Made by a program: the position numbers and the translations under genes. From Alphaproteobacteria bacterium (GTDB lineage: Bacteria > Pseudomonadota > Alphaproteobacteria > MPNO01 > UBA2964), in NCBI GenBank assembly GCA_012103315.1, contig WLWZ01000018.1:1-64000 (forward strand): a DNA stretch of 64,000 nt, in the 5' to 3' direction. Of this stretch, positions 8,674-18,608 are shown piece after piece. Within the stretch, counting starts at the first letter, position 1. Each line of letters begins with the position of its first letter. The notes under the pieces are model-generated. The model made no database searches, was not told the origin of the DNA, and worked only from the letters and a program-made list of their open reading frames with translations.

Positions 8674-9399
8674 ATGCCGACTATCAAATGTTATATCGGA
8701 GTTCTCCTGATTTCTGCTCTGACGGCTGGAACGTTGCATGCGCAACGGCTTACACCCGTCGACCTTGAATTAGCATTCGTTGTCGATGCTTCTGGTAGTA
8801 TCGATGAGGAAGAGATGGCGTTACAGCGACAAGGGTATGCAACTGCCCTCGCCCACCCACGGGTCCTCAAGGCAATTAAGAGCGGATTCCTACAATCAAT
8901 CTTCGTTGCCTATATCGAGTTCGCCGGCTTCGAATGTACACGGCTTACCGTCGGTTGGGGACGTGTTGCGGACAAAAAGACCGCAGAGGAATATGGCGCC
9001 CGAATTTTAGCAGCCGAACGGAACCTTTGTTTCGGCGGCAATGCCGTCAGTGAAGCCCTTGCCTTCGCAGCCGCCACTATCGATGCCAATAGCTTTGAAG
9101 GAACGCGCCGCGTCATTGATATTTCCGGCGATGGCCCAAATACCATGGGCGAACAAGTGGAGGTCGTCCGCGATGCCATCGTCAAGAAGCGGATCGTCAT
9201 CAACGCGCTCGCGATTAAGCGCGAGAGCATGCCTGACCTGCCGGAATATTTTCGGGATTCAGTAACAGGTGGCCCCGGCTCCTTTGTTTTAAAGGCCAAA
9301 GACCGTAAAAGCTTCGCAGAAGCTATTCAAAGAAAACTTATTCGGGAAATCGCTGACCGGACACCCTGGCCGACAAAGCAACGCGCTTCATTACGCTAG
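8674..9399 (+). CDS. Exported DUF1194 / von Willebrand factor A-like protein
   Basis: A 241-residue protein with a signal peptide (YIGVLLISALTAGTLHA, cleavage near HAQ) and a vWA-type domain. The start of the domain, LAFVVDASGSID, carries a MIDAS-like DxSGS metal site, and VIDISGDGPNT follows in the middle, as in the DUF1194 family. DUF1194 proteins are periplasmic and of unknown function. ATG 8674 is preceded by AGGA. It follows the molybdenum enzyme by 25 bases on the same strand and is probably co-transcribed. It ends in a 4-base overlap with the convergent monooxygenase gene. Confidence 0.85.
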   Translation: MPTIKCYIGVLLISALTAGTLHAQRLTPVDLELAFVVDASGSIDEEEMALQRQGYATALAHPRVLKAIKSGFLQSIFVAYIEFAGFECTRLTVGWGRVADKKTAEEYGARILAAERNLCFGGNAVSEALAFAAATIDANSFEGTRRVIDISGDGPNTMGEQVEVVRDAIVKKRIVINALAIKRESMPDLPEYFRDSVTGGPGSFVLKAKDRKSFAEAIQRKLIREIADRTPWPTKQRASLR

Positions 9400-10589
9400 A
9401 TGAGTTCTACGGTCAGTGGATTGTACGAATAAAGCCACTCATTCCGATCATCGCCTTCATTGCGATTAGCAAAGGCATCTCTAATCTCCTGGACACTGTT
9501 GAGATGGAAGAGCTTTTTGTTGGCGTCTGAGGTTTCTACAACCCGCGCCGTACGATCTATCCGGTTATTTTCGTAGAGTTTGAGTGCTTCGGCCAGATTA
9601 TCGCGCTGTTGCAATGCCCGCATCAGTACAGCGCCGTCCTCAATCGCCATCGCTGCCCCCTGCGCCAGATACGGGATTGTCGCGTGTGCCGCATCGCCTA
9701 AAATAGTTGCGCGGGAAGTACTCCAAAAATCGAGCTTGGGCCTTTTAAACATCGACCAACGGTAACAGGCGTCGTGATCAACCATATCGATAATGGTCTG
9801 TACCTTTTCGTTCCAACCTTCGAAGTCTGATTTAAATTTTTCCCATGGGAACTTAGCCGTCCAGCTCTCATCAGGTTCATCGTCAGCTTCAACCGCGCCG
9901 ACAAAATTCAGGATTTCACCGCCTCGAATATAATAACAAACCGCGTGACGACCCGGCCCCATCCAGACCGACATAACCTCTTCAATAAAGTTTGGCGGCA
10001 AATCACTGGTTGGGACGGTCACCCGCCAGGCAGCATCGCCCGTATAGACCGCTTGCACCGGTCCACAAATCTGATCCCGAATGGCAGATTTCACACCGTC
10101 GGCACCGATCAACAGATCACCGCTCGCCGAAGATTCATCATCAAATTTCAGGGTTACACCGTCTTCTGTCTCGACAAAACCCGTGGCTCTCTTATTCAAA
10201 TGAATGCAGCCGGGGCTGAGATCGAGAACGCGCTCAACAAGCAGGTCGTGGAAATCGGCCCGATGAGCCTGATTATAGGGTGCTTTGTGGAGAGCCAAAT
10301 GATCATCCGCCAAAGAAAACGTCTGAATTATCTCTGCTGTATCGAAAAGTCTGAAAACATAGGCCCCTGGTCGCACAGAAATTGCGGATACGGCTTCGCC
10401 AACGCCGATGTGATTAAGTACATGCATCGCATTCGCGCTGAGTTGGATACCTGCTCCAATTTCTCCAAGCTGCGGCGCCTGTTCGTATATCTGGACGTCG
10501 TGTCCGTCTTGCAAAAGGCATTCGGCAGCAGAAAGTCCACCGAGGCCGGCACCCGCAACAATGACTTTTTGCTTAGATAACACTGACAC
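9396..10589 (-). CDS. FAD-dependent aromatic monooxygenase (salicylate hydroxylase-like)
   Basis: Group A flavoprotein hydroxylase, 397 residues. The Rossmann motif GAGLGG lies at 13-18, followed by the acidic ribose-binding residue in IYEQAP. The DG motif is in LIGADGVKSAIR, and the second FAD motif (GD) is in ILGDAAHATIPYLAQG, with the usual E-DG after it. Such enzymes use NAD(P)H and O2 to hydroxylate or decarboxylate aromatic acids such as salicylate, or 6-hydroxynicotinate-like compounds. The exact substrate cannot be seen. It starts at GTG 10589 with a modest GGAAG; a second GTG two codons in is an alternative. It stands alone on its strand, separated from the distant catabolic region. 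Confidence 0.85.
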   Translation of the reverse strand: MSVLSKQKVIVAGAGLGGLSAAECLLQDGHDVQIYEQAPQLGEIGAGIQLSANAMHVLNHIGVGEAVSAISVRPGAYVFRLFDTAEIIQTFSLADDHLALHKAPYNQAHRADFHDLLVERVLDLSPGCIHLNKRATGFVETEDGVTLKFDDESSASGDLLIGADGVKSAIRDQICGPVQAVYTGDAAWRVTVPTSDLPPNFIEEVMSVWMGPGRHAVCYYIRGGEILNFVGAVEADDEPDESWTAKFPWEKFKSDFEGWNEKVQTIIDMVDHDACYRWSMFKRPKLDFWSTSRATILGDAAHATIPYLAQGAAMAIEDGAVLMRALQQRDNLAEALKLYENNRIDRTARVVETSDANKKLFHLNSVQEIRDAFANRNEGDDRNEWLYSYNPLTVELI

Positions 10590-10740
10590 TTAACTTCCGT
10601 TTCCTACGAACATAACGTGTTCATTGACCAGATAGCCCTCTCTGCACACGATTGCACTCCAAAATAATATCATACGATAGCAGGTCTATTCCGGCTATGT
10701 CATCGATCACATCGAAATAAAAAATACCTAAGCAAACGTA

Positions 10741-11247
10741 CTAAATTAGAGGATCATGAGACCACTGGAGTAGCGCTTGACGCTGTCGTGGACGGCAAAA
10801 TATGTCTCCAGGGTCGCAATTAGCTCGGATCTGCCCGGCATGACGAGCAAATGCCTTCCAGCGTTTAATTTGAATTGCATCGACGTCCGGCAACCTTCGT
10901 CCGAGGTAATACCTGCAATACCACTGAAACCAACCCCTTGGATCTGGCCCATAAATCCAACCTTTTTGTCGCCAAACAGAGAGCGGCTGTCGGCTCTTAA
11001 TACCAAAGTAATTCAGCGCAATATCCGGTGTGTTAGATATTTTTGCCTTAGCGAACCAGAATGCAGGAAACTCGTTTCTACAATCGTTGCAATATTTGCC
11101 TTCAAATACGCCCATTTCCAGCATTTTACTGGGCGTAAAATGAGGTTTGAAGTCGTTAGCAAAATCTTCGCCAAGCGGCGCAATAAGCTCATAGCTGTAG
11201 CCGAACTGCATTCTATCGTTAACGGGGATGATATCGCCAATCGTCAT
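10741..11247 (-). CDS. Conserved hypothetical protein, Trp/Tyr/Cys-rich
   Basis: About 168 residues from ATG 11247 (a further ATG is at 11211; the frame also opens at TTG 11286). The body is clearly conserved-looking: YSYELIAPLGEDF near the start, then GKYCNDCRNEFP, a LNYFGIKSRQPLSVW stretch, DPRGWFQWYCRYYLGRR, and IKRWKAFARH. It ends with CDPGDIFCRPRQRQALLQW. I recall uncharacterised bacterial proteins with this pattern, but no function is known to me. The paired cysteines (C-x2-C and C-x6-C) suggest possible metal binding. It has no signal peptide or membrane segment. Confidence 0.7.
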   Translation of the reverse strand: MTIGDIIPVNDRMQFGYSYELIAPLGEDFANDFKPHFTPSKMLEMGVFEGKYCNDCRNEFPAFWFAKAKISNTPDIALNYFGIKSRQPLSVWRQKGWIYGPDPRGWFQWYCRYYLGRRLPDVDAIQIKRWKAFARHAGQIRANCDPGDIFCRPRQRQALLQWSHDPLI

Positions 11248-11325
11248 AAGCCATCTATCAATGGCAATAAACGCCGAACTAGACAACTCCGGCGGTCAAA
11301 TTTCTCAAGTATTATAAAAGGAAAA

Positions 11326-11403
11326 TGGGGCGAGTGATGGGAATTGAACCCACGACCTCTAGATCCACAATCTAGCGCTCTAACCAACTGAGCTACACCC
11401 GCC
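11326..11403 (-). tRNA. trnH: tRNA-His (anticodon GTG)
   Basis: On the minus strand the sequence folds as a full cloverleaf. The acceptor arms are GCGGGTG and CACTCGC, preceded by the extra G(-1) that pairs with C73, a hallmark of tRNA-His. The D-loop is AGCTCAGTTGGTTAGAGC, the anticodon stem-loop is CTAGA-TTGTGGA-TCTAG with anticodon GTG, the T-arm contains GGGTTCAATTCCC, and the CCA end is encoded at 11326-11328. Confidence 0.97.
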
Positions 11404-11444
11404 ATCGTCGAGGCCGTTTTCTTTAGACGTGCCACGGGAGGCCG

Positions 11445-12605
11445 TCAACCACCGAAATGGTTTCTCAGCCTGTCCAATGCTTCAACCAACGTATCTTCTT
11501 CTATACAGAAGCAAAATCGGGCGAAATGTTCGACCCCACCGCCCTGGTAAAATGCCCCAACCGGTACCGCCGCGACCCGCGCTTCTGTCGTGATATGTCG
11601 GCAAAAATCTTCGTCATTTCCATTAAAACCAAGCGGTCGAAAATCAGTGGTAATAAAGTAGCTGCCTTGGCAGTGCATCACCTCAAACCCGATCTCCTTC
11701 AGACCATTGGCCAGAAGATCACGACACTTCTGAAGGTTATCAGATAACGAATTGAAATAACTATCTTCTTTAGAAAGACCGTACGCCACTGCGGCCTGTA
11801 AATTAGGCGGTGTCGTGAAAGTCAGAAACTGATGCGCTTTGGCAATCGGTCCTAACAATTCCGGGCAGGCGGTGACATAGCCGACCTTCCAGCCCGTCAG
11901 CGAAAAAGTCTTGCCCGCCGACCCTATACGGATACAGCGCTTGCGCATTCCCGGGAGCGTCATCAAGGGCACATGCTGCAATCCATCAAACAATAGATGC
12001 TCATAGACCTCATCACACACGGCATGGGCGTCGTGCTTTTCCATCAGCCCGGCGATGACCGCCAACTCATCTCTGGAAAACACCTTGGAACAGGGGTTCA
12101 TTGGCGTGTTCAACAGGATCAACTTGGTTTTGTCGCTGAAAGCAGCCGCCAGAGCCTCTTCCGGCAATTCCCAAGCCGGTGGCTTTAACCGAACCAGCTT
12201 CGCAACCCCACCTGCACGTTGAACAATGGGTAGATATGAATCGTATAACGGCTCAATGAGAACTACTTCATCGCCTGGTTCGATCAACGCAAACAGGCTG
12301 GACGCAAGAGCTTCAGTGCCACCGGACGTAACCATAACTTCGGACGCCCAATCGACATCAAGGCCATAAAAACGCTTATTGATGTTTGCTACGGCCTCAC
12401 GCAACGTCGGAATTCCCATCATCGAAGGGTACTGATTGAGCCCATTTTCGAGGTAATCCGTCGCGGCAGCCACGACGTCTGATGGTCCGTTCCCATCTGG
12501 GAACCCCTGTCCCAGATTAATCGCATCATGTTCCTGCGCAAGGCGCGACATAACTTCAAAAATTGTTGTGCCATAAGATGACAGGACAGAATTGACTGAT
12601 TTCAC
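11445..12605 (-). CDS. PLP-dependent class I/II aminotransferase
   Basis: Fold-type I aminotransferase, 386 residues, of the kynurenine/methionine/aspartate aminotransferase group (MSRLAQEHDAINLGQGFPDGNGP at the N terminus). The PLP-binding features are the TSGGTEAL phosphate-binding loop, the Asn and Asp-Tyr pocket in NTPMNP and CDEVYEHL, and the Schiff-base lysine in GSAGKTFSLTGWKVGY. It transfers an amino group between an amino acid and a 2-oxo acid; the preferred substrate cannot be read. It starts at GTG 12605 with GGAG eight bases upstream. It is transcribed away from glnB, so the 270-base gap is a divergent control region. Confidence 0.9.
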   Translation of the reverse strand: MKSVNSVLSSYGTTIFEVMSRLAQEHDAINLGQGFPDGNGPSDVVAAATDYLENGLNQYPSMMGIPTLREAVANINKRFYGLDVDWASEVMVTSGGTEALASSLFALIEPGDEVVLIEPLYDSYLPIVQRAGGVAKLVRLKPPAWELPEEALAAAFSDKTKLILLNTPMNPCSKVFSRDELAVIAGLMEKHDAHAVCDEVYEHLLFDGLQHVPLMTLPGMRKRCIRIGSAGKTFSLTGWKVGYVTACPELLGPIAKAHQFLTFTTPPNLQAAVAYGLSKEDSYFNSLSDNLQKCRDLLANGLKEIGFEVMHCQGSYFITTDFRPLGFNGNDEDFCRHITTEARVAAVPVGAFYQGGGVEHFARFCFCIEEDTLVEALDRLRNHFGG

Positions 12606-12706
12606 ACGTATTGCTCCGCTTTAAAGTCGTTACCGGAAGTTAGCACGTCCTCATTGCAAGACGAAAGACGGACAAAGACTAGGGCCGATTGGGCAGTAAT
12701 TAAGCA

Positions 12707-12729
12707 ATATGCCTAATTATTAGGCATAT
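12707..12729. promoter_or_regulatory. Palindrome matching an NtrC-type enhancer site
   Basis: Perfect 11+1+11 inverted repeat, ATATGCCTAAT-t-ATTAGGCATAT. Within it TGC-N11-GCA has the half-site spacing of NtrC sites. Its centre is about 108 bases before the predicted glnB transcription start, a usual enhancer distance for sigma-54 activators. Confidence 0.65.
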
Positions 12730-12799
12730 GCAATCCCTCCGCGAACGGCCTCTTCCTATATTTTCATTTAAAAACAATAGGTTAGAACAGACCTCTATC

Positions 12800-12814
12800 T
12801 GGCATGAAATGTGC
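12800..12814 (+). promoter_or_regulatory. Sigma-54 (-24/-12) promoter of glnB-glnA
   Basis: TGGCATGAAATGTGC matches the consensus TGGCAC-N5-TTGC, with GG and GC ten bases apart. The predicted start point is near 12826, giving a leader of about 54 bases before glnB. It implies control by nitrogen status through NtrC. Confidence 0.85.
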
Positions 12815-12870
12815 AATGTCATAACCGTCGCCATGTTTGATCATCGCGGCAATTGGAACTATGCGCATAG

Positions 12871-13218
<348 letters not shown>

Positions 13219-13273
13219 GCGTTCGGTTCCATAAATCAACAAAACAGAAGACAAAAGGAAGAGGACAGGTCAG

Positions 13274-14683
13274 ATGAGTGACAGCAAAACTGTATTGGAG
13301 ATGATCGACGAACATGACGTTCAATATGTCGACCTCCGTTTTACCGACCCACGCGGCAAGTGGCAGCACACAGCCCAGCATGTATCGACAATTAACGACG
13401 ATTTCTTTGAGAACGGCATCATGTTCGACGGATCGTCGATTGCCGGTTGGAAAGCAATTAATGAATCAGACATGACGCTGATGCCAGATTGCTCCACCGC
13501 TGTTATGGACCCCTTTACGGCTCAGCCACAGCTTATCATTTTCTGTGACGTCCACGAGCCTTCAACTGGCCAGGCCTATGGCCGCTGCCCTCGCTCCGTT
13601 GCTAAAAAAGCTTTGGCCTATATGGGCGCCGCCGGCATCGGTGACACCGCATTTTTCGGTCCTGAAGCCGAATTCTTCGTCTTTGACGACGTTCGCTACG
13701 AATGCAGCATGGACCGCTCGTTTTATGAAGTAGACAGCGACGAAGGCCCCTATAACTCAGGCGAACCCATGGAAGGCGGCAATACCGGCCACCGTCCGAT
13801 CGTTAAAGGCGGCTATTTCCCGGTTCCACCCGTAGATTCCGGAACAGATCTTCGCGCTGAAATGGTCACAACCATGGTTCAGATGGGTCTCGATATGGAG
13901 AAGCATCATCACGAGGTTGCTCCTAGCCAGCACGAACTTGGCATTAAATTCGATACGCTAATTGGCTCCGCTGACAGCATGCAGATTTATAAATACTGCG
14001 TGCACATGGTTGCGCATCAATATGGCAAGACTGCCACCTTCATGCCCAAACCAATTGCCGGCGACAACGGATCCGGCATGCACACGCATCAGTCCATCTG
14101 GAAAGACGGCAAACCGCTATTCGCGGGTTCCGGCTATGCAGACCTGTCAGAGACTGCCCTGCATTATATCGGCGGTATCATTAAGCACGCCCGGGCGATC
14201 AATTGCTTCTCTAACGCCTCAACCAATAGCTACAAGCGTTTGGTCCCCGGCTTTGAAGCACCGGTGCTGCTGGCCTATTCGGCTCGTAACCGATCTGCTT
14301 CCTGCCGTATCCCGTACGCGACCAGCCCGAATGGCAAACGTGTCGAAGTTCGTTTCCCAGATGCAACGGCCAACCCCTATCTCGCATTCACCGCGATGCT
14401 CATGGCTGGTCTCGATGGTATTGAGAATAAGATCCATCCTGGCGACCCGATGGACAAGGATCTTTATGACCTTCCCGCAGAAGAACTCGAAGGCGTTCCA
14501 ACTGTCGCCGGTTCTTTGCGTCAGGCCATGGAAAGCCTAGATGCCGATCGTGATTTCCTGAAGAAGGGTGACGTTATGTCCGACGACATGATCGATGGCT
14601 ACCTTGCTTTGAAAGAGGAAGAAGTCCTCACATTCGAGCAGGCACCACATCCTGTCGAGTATTCGATGTATTACAGCGTCTAA
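13274..14683 (+). CDS. glnA: Glutamine synthetase type I
   Basis: Ammonia-assimilating enzyme (Glu + NH4 + ATP to Gln), 469 residues, GSI-beta class, which forms a dodecamer. The beta-grasp domain contains the signature [12 protein letters not shown]. Catalytic-domain metal ligands are in GPEAEFF and the ATP/Glu site in [16 protein letters not shown]. The Asp/Arg latch (NRSASCRIP) follows. The adenylylation tyrosine is in KDLYDLP near residue 398, so it is probably regulated by GlnE. GAGGACAGG precedes ATG 13274. It is co-transcribed with glnB. Confidence 0.98.
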   Translation: MSDSKTVLEMIDEHDVQYVDLRFTDPRGKWQHTAQHVSTINDDFFENGIMFDGSSIAGWKAINESDMTLMPDCSTAVMDPFTAQPQLIIFCDVHEPSTGQAYGRCPRSVAKKALAYMGAAGIGDTAFFGPEAEFFVFDDVRYECSMDRSFYEVDSDEGPYNSGEPMEGGNTGHRPIVKGGYFPVPPVDSGTDLRAEMVTTMVQMGLDMEKHHHEVAPSQHELGIKFDTLIGSADSMQIYKYCVHMVAHQYGKTATFMPKPIAGDNGSGMHTHQSIWKDGKPLFAGSGYADLSETALHYIGGIIKHARAINCFSNASTNSYKRLVPGFEAPVLLAYSARNRSASCRIPYATSPNGKRVEVRFPDATANPYLAFTAMLMAGLDGIENKIHPGDPMDKDLYDLPAEELEGVPTVAGSLRQAMESLDADRDFLKKGDVMSDDMIDGYLALKEEEVLTFEQAPHPVEYSMYYSV

Positions 14684-14700
14684 TCAATTAATGATGCAGT

Positions 14701-14728
14701 TCTCCCGGGCCAGTACTGGTTCGGGAGA
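14701..14728. terminator. Hairpin between convergent glnA and thioesterase genes
   Basis: TCTCCCG and CGGGAGA flank a smaller palindromic core (CCAGTACTGG). With two G-T pairs this makes one long stem. There is no clear T-run on either side, so termination efficiency is uncertain, but the position suits a shared terminator. Confidence 0.55.
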
Positions 14729-14745
14729 CATCATCAATCGACCTT

Positions 14746-15135
14746 CTAGATATTAGGAAGCGGTCGCGAAGTCCCATCGTTGTTAATGGCGACAAAGGTG
14801 AACTCTCCTTCCGTTACCTTAAACTGATCTGTTTCTATCCTCCGTCTGACCCAAACCTCTACTTTTGTGCCAAGCGACGACGTCCCCGTCCGGATAATCT
14901 CGGCATAACAACTTACGACGTCGCCAATCGCCACGGGGCGATGAAATTCAATCTTATCCACTGCGACAGTGGCCACCCGCCCAGCCGCCCTCTGGTATGC
15001 GACGTTCGCACCCGCCATATCCATCATAGACATCAACCAGCCACCAAATATGTCCCCACTGGGGTTAGTATCAGCCGGCATGGCAATAATTCGGATTGAT
15101 GGCTCGGTATCAGGCGGTGAATTCGGGTCTAACAT
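14746..15135 (-). CDS. Acyl-CoA thioesterase, hotdog fold (YciA-like)
   Basis: A 129-residue hotdog-domain thioesterase of the YciA/acyl-CoA hydrolase group. The signature is PADTNPSGDIFGGWLMSMMDMAG, where Asp of the SGDIFGGW motif is the catalytic residue, followed by FHRPVAIGDVVSC. It hydrolyses acyl-CoA to free acid and CoA in the cytosol. I chose ATG 15135 with AGGA seven bases upstream. The frame stays open to 15276, but that start would run into the divergent parE gene and adds a non-conserved leader. It is convergent with glnA. Confidence 0.88.
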   Translation of the reverse strand: MLDPNSPPDTEPSIRIIAMPADTNPSGDIFGGWLMSMMDMAGANVAYQRAAGRVATVAVDKIEFHRPVAIGDVVSCYAEIIRTGTSSLGTKVEVWVRRRIETDQFKVTEGEFTFVAINNDGTSRPLPNI

Positions 15136-15235
15136 AGAATATTCCTGTGATTTACAACATGTTGTTGTTGAATATAGGTCATATACTGCATACTGTCCCT
15201 CTCGTTCGTAAACAGTAGTTGGTGAGTACAAAAAG

Positions 15236-17221
15236 ATGGCGGCGTCACGCAAACGAGCATCAGATAAAGCGGACAACTATTCAGCACAAGATATTGAGGT
15301 GTTGGAAGGATTGGAGCCGGTTAGACGGCGTCCCGCGATGTATATCGGCGGTAGCGATGAACGCGCGATGCATCATCTTGCGGCGGAGTTGCTTGATAAT
15401 TCGATGGATGAAGCCGTTGCTGGCCATGCCAACTGGATTGAATTTGTGCTCGCATCAGACAGCACGGTAACCATTCGAGATAACGGACGCGGCATTCCTA
15501 TCGACCCGCACCCCAAATTCAAAGATAAGTCGGCTCTTGAAGTTGTCATGACCACCCTGCATTCAGGCGGAAAATTCAGCAACAAAGTCTATGACACGTC
15601 AGGCGGGCTGCACGGAGTGGGCCTTTCGGTAGTGAATGCCCTCTCCGACCAAATGACCGTTGAAGTTGCCCGCGACAAGACCCTTTACGTCCAAGAATAC
15701 TCAAAAGGCACGCCGCAGGGGAAGCTCCAGAACAAAGGCCCGGTCAGACGCCGTGGGACAACGGTTATGTTCCACCCTGACCCGGAAATATTCGGTACGA
15801 AGCCTCGTTTTCGGCCTAATACGCTGTTCAAAATGGCCCGGTCCAAAGCCTATCTTTATAAAGGAGTTGAGATCAGGTGGTCCTGCGCTCCCGATTTGAT
15901 TGGCGAAAAAGACGACACGCCAGAAAAAACCGTTTTGCATTTTCCAGGAGGCCTGAGTGATTATCTCGCTACGCGTCTGGATGGTCGCGATACAATCATT
16001 GCCAATTCGTTTTCTGGGGAAGCCAAGCTCAACGGCAAGGGTGGTCGTGTAGAATGGGCCCTCGCCTGGCCAGAAGATGGCGAAGGGTCTCTGGTTTCCT
16101 ATTGTAATACGGTGCCTACACCTGACGGCGGCACGCATGAAGCAGGGCTCCGAGCCGCCCTAACTAAGGGCCTTAAATCCTATGCTGAACTCGCGGGCAA
16201 TAAGCGCGGCGGCATTATAACCGGCGATGATGTCATTGGTGGTGCTTGGGGTGTGCTCTCAGTATTTGTCCCTGACCCCGAGTTTCAGGGCCAAACCAAA
16301 GACAGGTTGACGACGACCAACGTTGCCCGAAACGTCGAGAATTCGCTCAAAGATCACTTTGATCATTTTTTGTCCGGTGATCCGGCTGCAGCGAACATAT
16401 TGCTCGAACGGGTCATTGAGCGCGCCGATGACCGGCTGAAACGACGGCAAGCTAAAGAAACGGCTCGCAAGTCAGCCACAAGGCGTCTCAGATTACCGGG
16501 TAAACTTGCGGATTGCGCTAAGGGGTCCTCCGAAGGTACTGAGATATTTCTAGTGGAAGGTGACTCTGCGGGGGGCTCGGCGAAATCAGCCCGAAACCGT
16601 AACACCCAGGCGATTTTGCCTCTTCGTGGCAAAATTTTAAACGTTGCCAGCGCAACTGCAGATAAACTCCGCGCTAATCAAGAGCTTAGCGATATGATTT
16701 TAGCTTTGGGCTGCAGCACCGGTGCTTCCTACGATGAAGAAAAGCTCCGTTATGAACGCGTTGTTATTATGACAGATGCCGATGTAGATGGTGCCCATAT
16801 CGCGGCCCTTCTAATGACGTTCTTTTTCCGTGAAATGCCAAAACTCATTGAAAACGGTCATCTATATCTCGCCTTACCGCCGTTATTTCGCATCAGCCAA
16901 GGCGCTCTGACGATGTATGCAAAAGACGATGCGCATCGTGAGGAACTTGTTAAAGAACATTTCACGGGCCGTGGAAAAATAGAAGTCAGCCGCTTCAAAG
17001 GTTTAGGAGAGATGCCGGCTCAGCAGCTCAAAGAAACGACTATGGATCCCGCCAAACGAAACCTCGTTCGGGTAACCATCCCAAATATCGATACTGGAGC
17101 AGAAGCAAAAGACGTCAAGCAAACGGAGACATTGGTTGAAGATTTGATGGGACGAAAACCCGAGCGTCGTCTTGCCTTTATCCAAAAAAATGCTCAAACC
17201 GTTCAGGAACTGGACGTTTAG
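15236..17221 (+). CDS. parE: DNA topoisomerase IV subunit B
   Basis: ATPase subunit of topoisomerase IV, 661 residues, the size of alphaproteobacterial ParE and shorter than GyrB. The GHKL ATPase domain has N55 in ELLDNSMDEA, the IRDNGRGIP loop, and the ATP lid GGLHGVGLSVVNAL. The transducer domain is followed by the TOPRIM domain, with EGDSAGGSAKSARNRNTQAI and the acidic DADVDGAHI metal site. It decatenates daughter chromosomes with ParC (not in the window). ATG 15236 is preceded by GGTGAG. It is divergent from the thioesterase gene. Confidence 0.95.
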   Translation: MAASRKRASDKADNYSAQDIEVLEGLEPVRRRPAMYIGGSDERAMHHLAAELLDNSMDEAVAGHANWIEFVLASDSTVTIRDNGRGIPIDPHPKFKDKSALEVVMTTLHSGGKFSNKVYDTSGGLHGVGLSVVNALSDQMTVEVARDKTLYVQEYSKGTPQGKLQNKGPVRRRGTTVMFHPDPEIFGTKPRFRPNTLFKMARSKAYLYKGVEIRWSCAPDLIGEKDDTPEKTVLHFPGGLSDYLATRLDGRDTIIANSFSGEAKLNGKGGRVEWALAWPEDGEGSLVSYCNTVPTPDGGTHEAGLRAALTKGLKSYAELAGNKRGGIITGDDVIGGAWGVLSVFVPDPEFQGQTKDRLTTTNVARNVENSLKDHFDHFLSGDPAAANILLERVIERADDRLKRRQAKETARKSATRRLRLPGKLADCAKGSSEGTEIFLVEGDSAGGSAKSARNRNTQAILPLRGKILNVASATADKLRANQELSDMILALGCSTGASYDEEKLRYERVVIMTDADVDGAHIAALLMTFFFREMPKLIENGHLYLALPPLFRISQGALTMYAKDDAHREELVKEHFTGRGKIEVSRFKGLGEMPAQQLKETTMDPAKRNLVRVTIPNIDTGAEAKDVKQTETLVEDLMGRKPERRLAFIQKNAQTVQELDV

Positions 17222-17427
17222 ACCGTTTACCAGCACTGATCACGATTTCTCGAACCTCGTTGAGACAGCTTGCGATCAACGTCGACAATACCAATTTGTA
17301 ATTTAGTGGTTCATAAAATTGAACTAAAATTCTGACTCAGAAGTGTGAATAATTTCTCCGGTCAGGTGTTTACAGTTTGAGTAGGGAAGCTTGGGTATCG
17401 GAGGAATTAACGATTATGGAGGGTTCC

Positions 17428-17988
17428 ATGAAAACCACCTTGATAAGCTCAATAGCAGTTTTTTCCGTTCTCGGACTAGCGGGGTGCCAGATTGTTATGG
17501 TCGAAGATTCCCCTGGACCAAGGTCATCATACTTTGACGGGGATTTCGAATATGCCGGACACAAAGGCGCTGTATACACGATTGTACGCGGTAACCCCTT
17601 TGGCGGTTCGCAAGAAAGATTCGCGAAAATCGTTCGATCAAAGATGAAGAATCAAGCTCGTGCTGGGCGGCCGATCAGCTTTGTTGGCAAGCAGAATAAG
17701 ACGACATACAAACCATACAAAATCGTCGTTGGGTTTAATCCTGGCAACCGAGATGGTGACGATCTCTGTAAAAGTTCCGATTATCCGCAATCTCGTGGTT
17801 CCACAACAAAAGTTGTCATGGCATTTTGCTTTGGTGACACGCTGAAATCATCCTCAACCGGTTGGGTAGATGGGCTTAAGAGTATCAATGACGCTAACTT
17901 TACGAAGCTCGTAAAAGAAACCACTAATGCGATGATTCCATCTTATGATGGACATGATATCGGCGAAGGTGGAAACATTACAAATTAA
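17428..17988 (+). CDS. Putative lipoprotein of unknown function
   Basis: A 186-residue protein with a signal peptide and lipobox LGLAGC, Cys20 being the lipidated residue; the next residue is Gln, so outer-membrane sorting is likely. The rest contains three more cysteines and a stretch with KIVVGFNPGNRDGDDLC. I do not recognise the family. The start is ATG 17428 with GGAGGG just upstream; the frame opens at TTG 17377, but that leader would spoil the signal peptide. Its neighbours are parE upstream and another small exported protein downstream on the same strand. Confidence 0.75.
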   Translation: MKTTLISSIAVFSVLGLAGCQIVMVEDSPGPRSSYFDGDFEYAGHKGAVYTIVRGNPFGGSQERFAKIVRSKMKNQARAGRPISFVGKQNKTTYKPYKIVVGFNPGNRDGDDLCKSSDYPQSRGSTTKVVMAFCFGDTLKSSSTGWVDGLKSINDANFTKLVKETTNAMIPSYDGHDIGEGGNITN

Positions 17989-18125
17989 CCAAGAATTTTA
18001 ACTGATCTCGCGTTTTGTTGAAGCTCGTTCCTAAAGACATCTATGGACCCGGGTTTCCTCAACTTATAGGCTGAATTGATCGAACCGTTTTTCGATCCAG
18101 TATACTTCGTTGTGAGGTTGGCAAA

Positions 18126-18593
18126 ATGAAAACAGTCTTAGTCATCGCAGCTTTTTGTCTTATGGCGCTGCCCGTCCAGTTGCGCGCCGACAATGCTATG
18201 CCTTCTGGCCTTATACATATCAAAACGGAACTGACTTACGCGGCGCTTGTCAAAAAGCTAGATGCATCTGTAAAAAAGAATAAAATGGGATTGGTAACTC
18301 GAGCTAGCGCAACCGTTGGTGCAAAACGAGTTTTAAAAAAGACAATTCTGGGCAACATGGTAGTCGGCGTCTATCACCCCCGCTTTGCAGTACGCATGCT
18401 AAAAGCCAGTATTCCGGCGGGCATTGAAGCCCCACTCCGCTTCTATATAACGGAAAACTCTAACAACACGGCAAACCTCTCTTACAAAACGCCAACATCG
18501 GTTTTCGCGCCCTACAAAATCGGCGCTTTAACCAAAATGGCGGTAGAACTCGATAAGATATTTGCAAATATTGCCCGAGATGCGACTAGCTAG
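18126..18593 (+). CDS. Exported DUF302-family protein
   Basis: A 155-residue protein with an N-terminal signal peptide (TVLVIAAFCLMALPVQLRA, cleavage near RAD). The DUF302 domain opens with TELTYAALVKKLDASVKKN, as in that family, and continues with VGVYHPRFAVRML and a PLRFYITE strand. The function of DUF302 is not established. ATG 18126 has GAGG eight bases upstream. It may be co-transcribed with the lipoprotein gene 140 bases before it. It converges on the dioxygenase pair at 18609. Confidence 0.8.
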   Translation: MKTVLVIAAFCLMALPVQLRADNAMPSGLIHIKTELTYAALVKKLDASVKKNKMGLVTRASATVGAKRVLKKTILGNMVVGVYHPRFAVRMLKASIPAGIEAPLRFYITENSNNTANLSYKTPTSVFAPYKIGALTKMAVELDKIFANIARDATS

Positions 18594-18608
18594 GCGATAC
18601 AAATACAA

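Noticed and set aside
11244-11435. Open frame across the tRNA with a VAQLVRALDCGSRGRGFNSH-like product
   Set aside because: This is the well-known spurious translation of a tRNA gene; the cloverleaf of tRNA-His explains the sequence.
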